Part shown: one piece after another, positions 62,768 to 64,000 of the stretch
Layout of the letters: every line of letters starts with the position of its first letter
Position numbering within the stretch: the stretch's first letter is position 1
Assembly (NCBI RefSeq): GCF_047250365.1
Contig: NZ_JBLBVL010000002.1
Location: 248,001 to 312,000, forward strand
Reading direction: 5' to 3'
Length of the DNA stretch: 64,000 nucleotides
DNA from: Thaumasiovibrio sp047250365
Lineage (GTDB): Bacteria; Pseudomonadota; Gammaproteobacteria; Enterobacterales; Vibrionaceae
Made by a program: the position numbers and the translations under genes
Notes under the pieces: generated by a model
Databases searched by the model: none
What the model was told of the DNA's origin: nothing
What the model saw: only the letters and a program-made list of their open reading frames with translations

Positions 62768-64000
62768 TTAGCTGTTGGCTTTGATGCGAGCGTGTAGCTC
62801 TTGTACTGAGGTGACTTTATTACGGTCATCCGCAGTCAGTGCCATACAAGAAGCAAAAGCGGCATTCATGGTGGTGGTGTAGTTGACCTTTTCCGCCAAT
62901 GCACCACGACGCAGCACTTTTGAATCTTCAATCGCCTGACGCCCTTCGGTGGTATTTACGATGTAGCTATACTCACCATTCTTGATACGGTCAAGAATGT
63001 GTGGACGACCTTCGTGAACCTTGTTCACTAGGCGCGGGTTAATCCCCTCTTCACCTAACGCAACCGCTGTACCGTGAGTTGCATCCAACTCATAACCCAG
63101 TTCGATCATCTGTTTGGCCAGAGCAACAGCACGCTTCTTGTCTCCACCACGTACAGACAACAATGCGCGACGACGACCGCTATCTTCCTGCTTACCACAG
63201 CCAAGCTCGGCCTTAGCAAATGCCTCTGCGAACGTGTCACCCACACCCATCACTTCACCGGTTGAGCGCATTTCTGGGCCTAATAGTGGGTCAACACCAG
63301 GGAACTTGTTAAATGGCAACACCACTTCTTTCACTGAGTAGTACGGTGGAATGATCTCTTGAGTAAAGCCTTGCTCTTCTAAAGATTGGCCCGCCATAAC
63401 TCGTGCTGCGATTTTCGCTAACGGTGCGCCAGTCGCTTTCGATACAAACGGTACAGTACGTGCGGCACGTGGGTTTACTTCAATCAAGTAAACTTCGCCA
63501 TCCTTCACCGCGAACTGGGTGTTCATTAAACCACGTACACCCAACTCCATAGCCAGCTTCTCAACTTGCTGACGCATTACGTCTTGGATCTCTTGGCTTA
63601 GGGTATAGGCTGGCAGTGAACATGCTGAGTCACCAGAGTGAACACCTGCTTGTTCAATATGCTCCATGATACCGCCAATCACAACACGCTCACCGTCGCA
63701 AATCGCATCAACGTCGACTTCTACTGCATCATCAAGGAAGCGGTCTAGCAATACCGGTGATTCATTCGATACACTGACTGCTTCGTTAAAGTAACGGCGT
63801 AGGTCTTGCTCGTCATAGACGATTTCCATCGCACGGCCGCCCAGTACATACGAAGGACGTACTACCAGCGGGTAACCGATTTCACGTGATTTTTCTACCG
63901 CTTGCTCCAGTGCTGTTACTGTTGCGTTCTCTGGCTGCTTAAGGCCTAGGCGTTCAACCGCTGCTTGGAAGCGCTCACGGTCTTCTGCGCGGTCAATCGC
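62768..64000 (-). CDS. carB: Carbamoyl-phosphate synthase large subunit, C-terminal part
   Basis: Makes carbamoyl phosphate for pyrimidine and arginine synthesis. The window holds the C-terminal 410 or so residues of a protein of about 1070; the frame is open to the window edge. Visible parts are the second ATP-grasp domain (LVVRPSYVLGGRAMEIVYDE, IEVNPRAARTVPFVSKATG) and the allosteric MGS-like domain (LATHGTA-type region, then HEGRPHILDRIKNGEYSYIVNTTEGRQAIEDS), where UMP and ornithine bind in E. coli. The start is beyond base 64000. Confidence 0.96.
   Translation of the reverse strand, partial: AIDRAEDRERFQAAVERLGLKQPENATVTALEQAVEKSREIGYPLVVRPSYVLGGRAMEIVYDEQDLRRYFNEAVSVSNESPVLLDRFLDDAVEVDVDAICDGERVVIGGIMEHIEQAGVHSGDSACSLPAYTLSQEIQDVMRQQVEKLAMELGVRGLMNTQFAVKDGEVYLIEVNPRAARTVPFVSKATGAPLAKIAARVMAGQSLEEQGFTQEIIPPYYSVKEVVLPFNKFPGVDPLLGPEMRSTGEVMGVGDTFAEAFAKAELGCGKQEDSGRRRALLSVRGGDKKRAVALAKQMIELGYELDATHGTAVALGEEGINPRLVNKVHEGRPHILDRIKNGEYSYIVNTTEGRQAIEDSKVLRRGALAEKVNYTTTMNAAFASCMALTADDRNKVTSVQELHARIKANS

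Overview
This window is a stretch of core chromosome from a gammaproteobacterium, almost certainly a member of the Vibrionaceae. The gene order carB-dacB-ompU-greA-yhbY-rlmE-ftsH-folP-glmM-secG-tRNA-Leu-tRNA-fMet-rimP-nusA-infB-rbfA-truB-rpsO-pnp-nlpI is the order I know from Vibrio, including an OmpU-like porin between greA and dacB. The second core block (ygfZ, ubiI, ubiH, ygfB, zapA, 6S RNA, ygfA, rpiA, serA, yggE, mscS, fbaA, pgk, epd, tktA, metK, sprT, endA, rsmE, gshB, yqgE, ruvX) is also standard for the group. I cannot fix the genus; several losses (pepP, gcvT/gcvP, an intact rlmE) suggest a lineage other than the usual Vibrio models.

Layout. 1-9283: ygfZ (5' end outside the window), a YbaK-type deacylase, a small unknown gene, an orphan gcvH, the ubiquinone hydroxylases ubiI and ubiH, ygfB, zapA, the 6S RNA gene, ygfA, rpiA and serA. 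9327-10043: a secreted SIMPL-domain protein. 10577-24786: a complete-looking tad (Flp pilus) locus on one strand: pilin, prepilin peptidase, a winged-helix AAA+ ATPase, RcpC/CpaB, the RcpA secretin, a small lipoprotein, TadG-, TadE- and TadF-like pseudopilins, TadZ, TadA, TadB, TadC and TadD, followed by a membrane GGDEF/EAL protein that may link it to cyclic di-GMP. 24857-29452: mscS and the glycolytic genes fbaA, pgk and epd, all leftward. 29643-34877: an accessory island of four envelope genes (GT-C-like membrane protein, polyprenyl-phosphate-type GT2, GDPD-like phosphodiesterase, convergent LTA-synthase-like phosphoglycerol transferase) placed between epd and tktA.

34970-43907: tktA, metK, sprT, endA, rsmE, gshB, yqgE, ruvX and nlpI. 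43974-53347: the leftward transcription and translation operon pnp, rpsO, truB, rbfA, infB, nusA and rimP, preceded by tRNA-fMet and tRNA-Leu(GAG), with a hairpin-rich leader before rimP. 53355-62649: secG, glmM, folP, ftsH, a broken rlmE, yhbY, greA, the porin and dacB. 62768-64000: the C-terminal part of carB, which continues past the window.

Most interesting points: rlmE carries a premature stop, a frameshift and a deletion removing its catalytic aspartate; the four-gene envelope island could be an undescribed glycan or phosphoglycerol modification system; the tad locus contains an AAA+ ATPase and a small lipoprotein that are not classical Tad components; pepP and gcvT/gcvP are missing from positions where related genomes keep them. 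No transposase, CRISPR array or prophage was seen.
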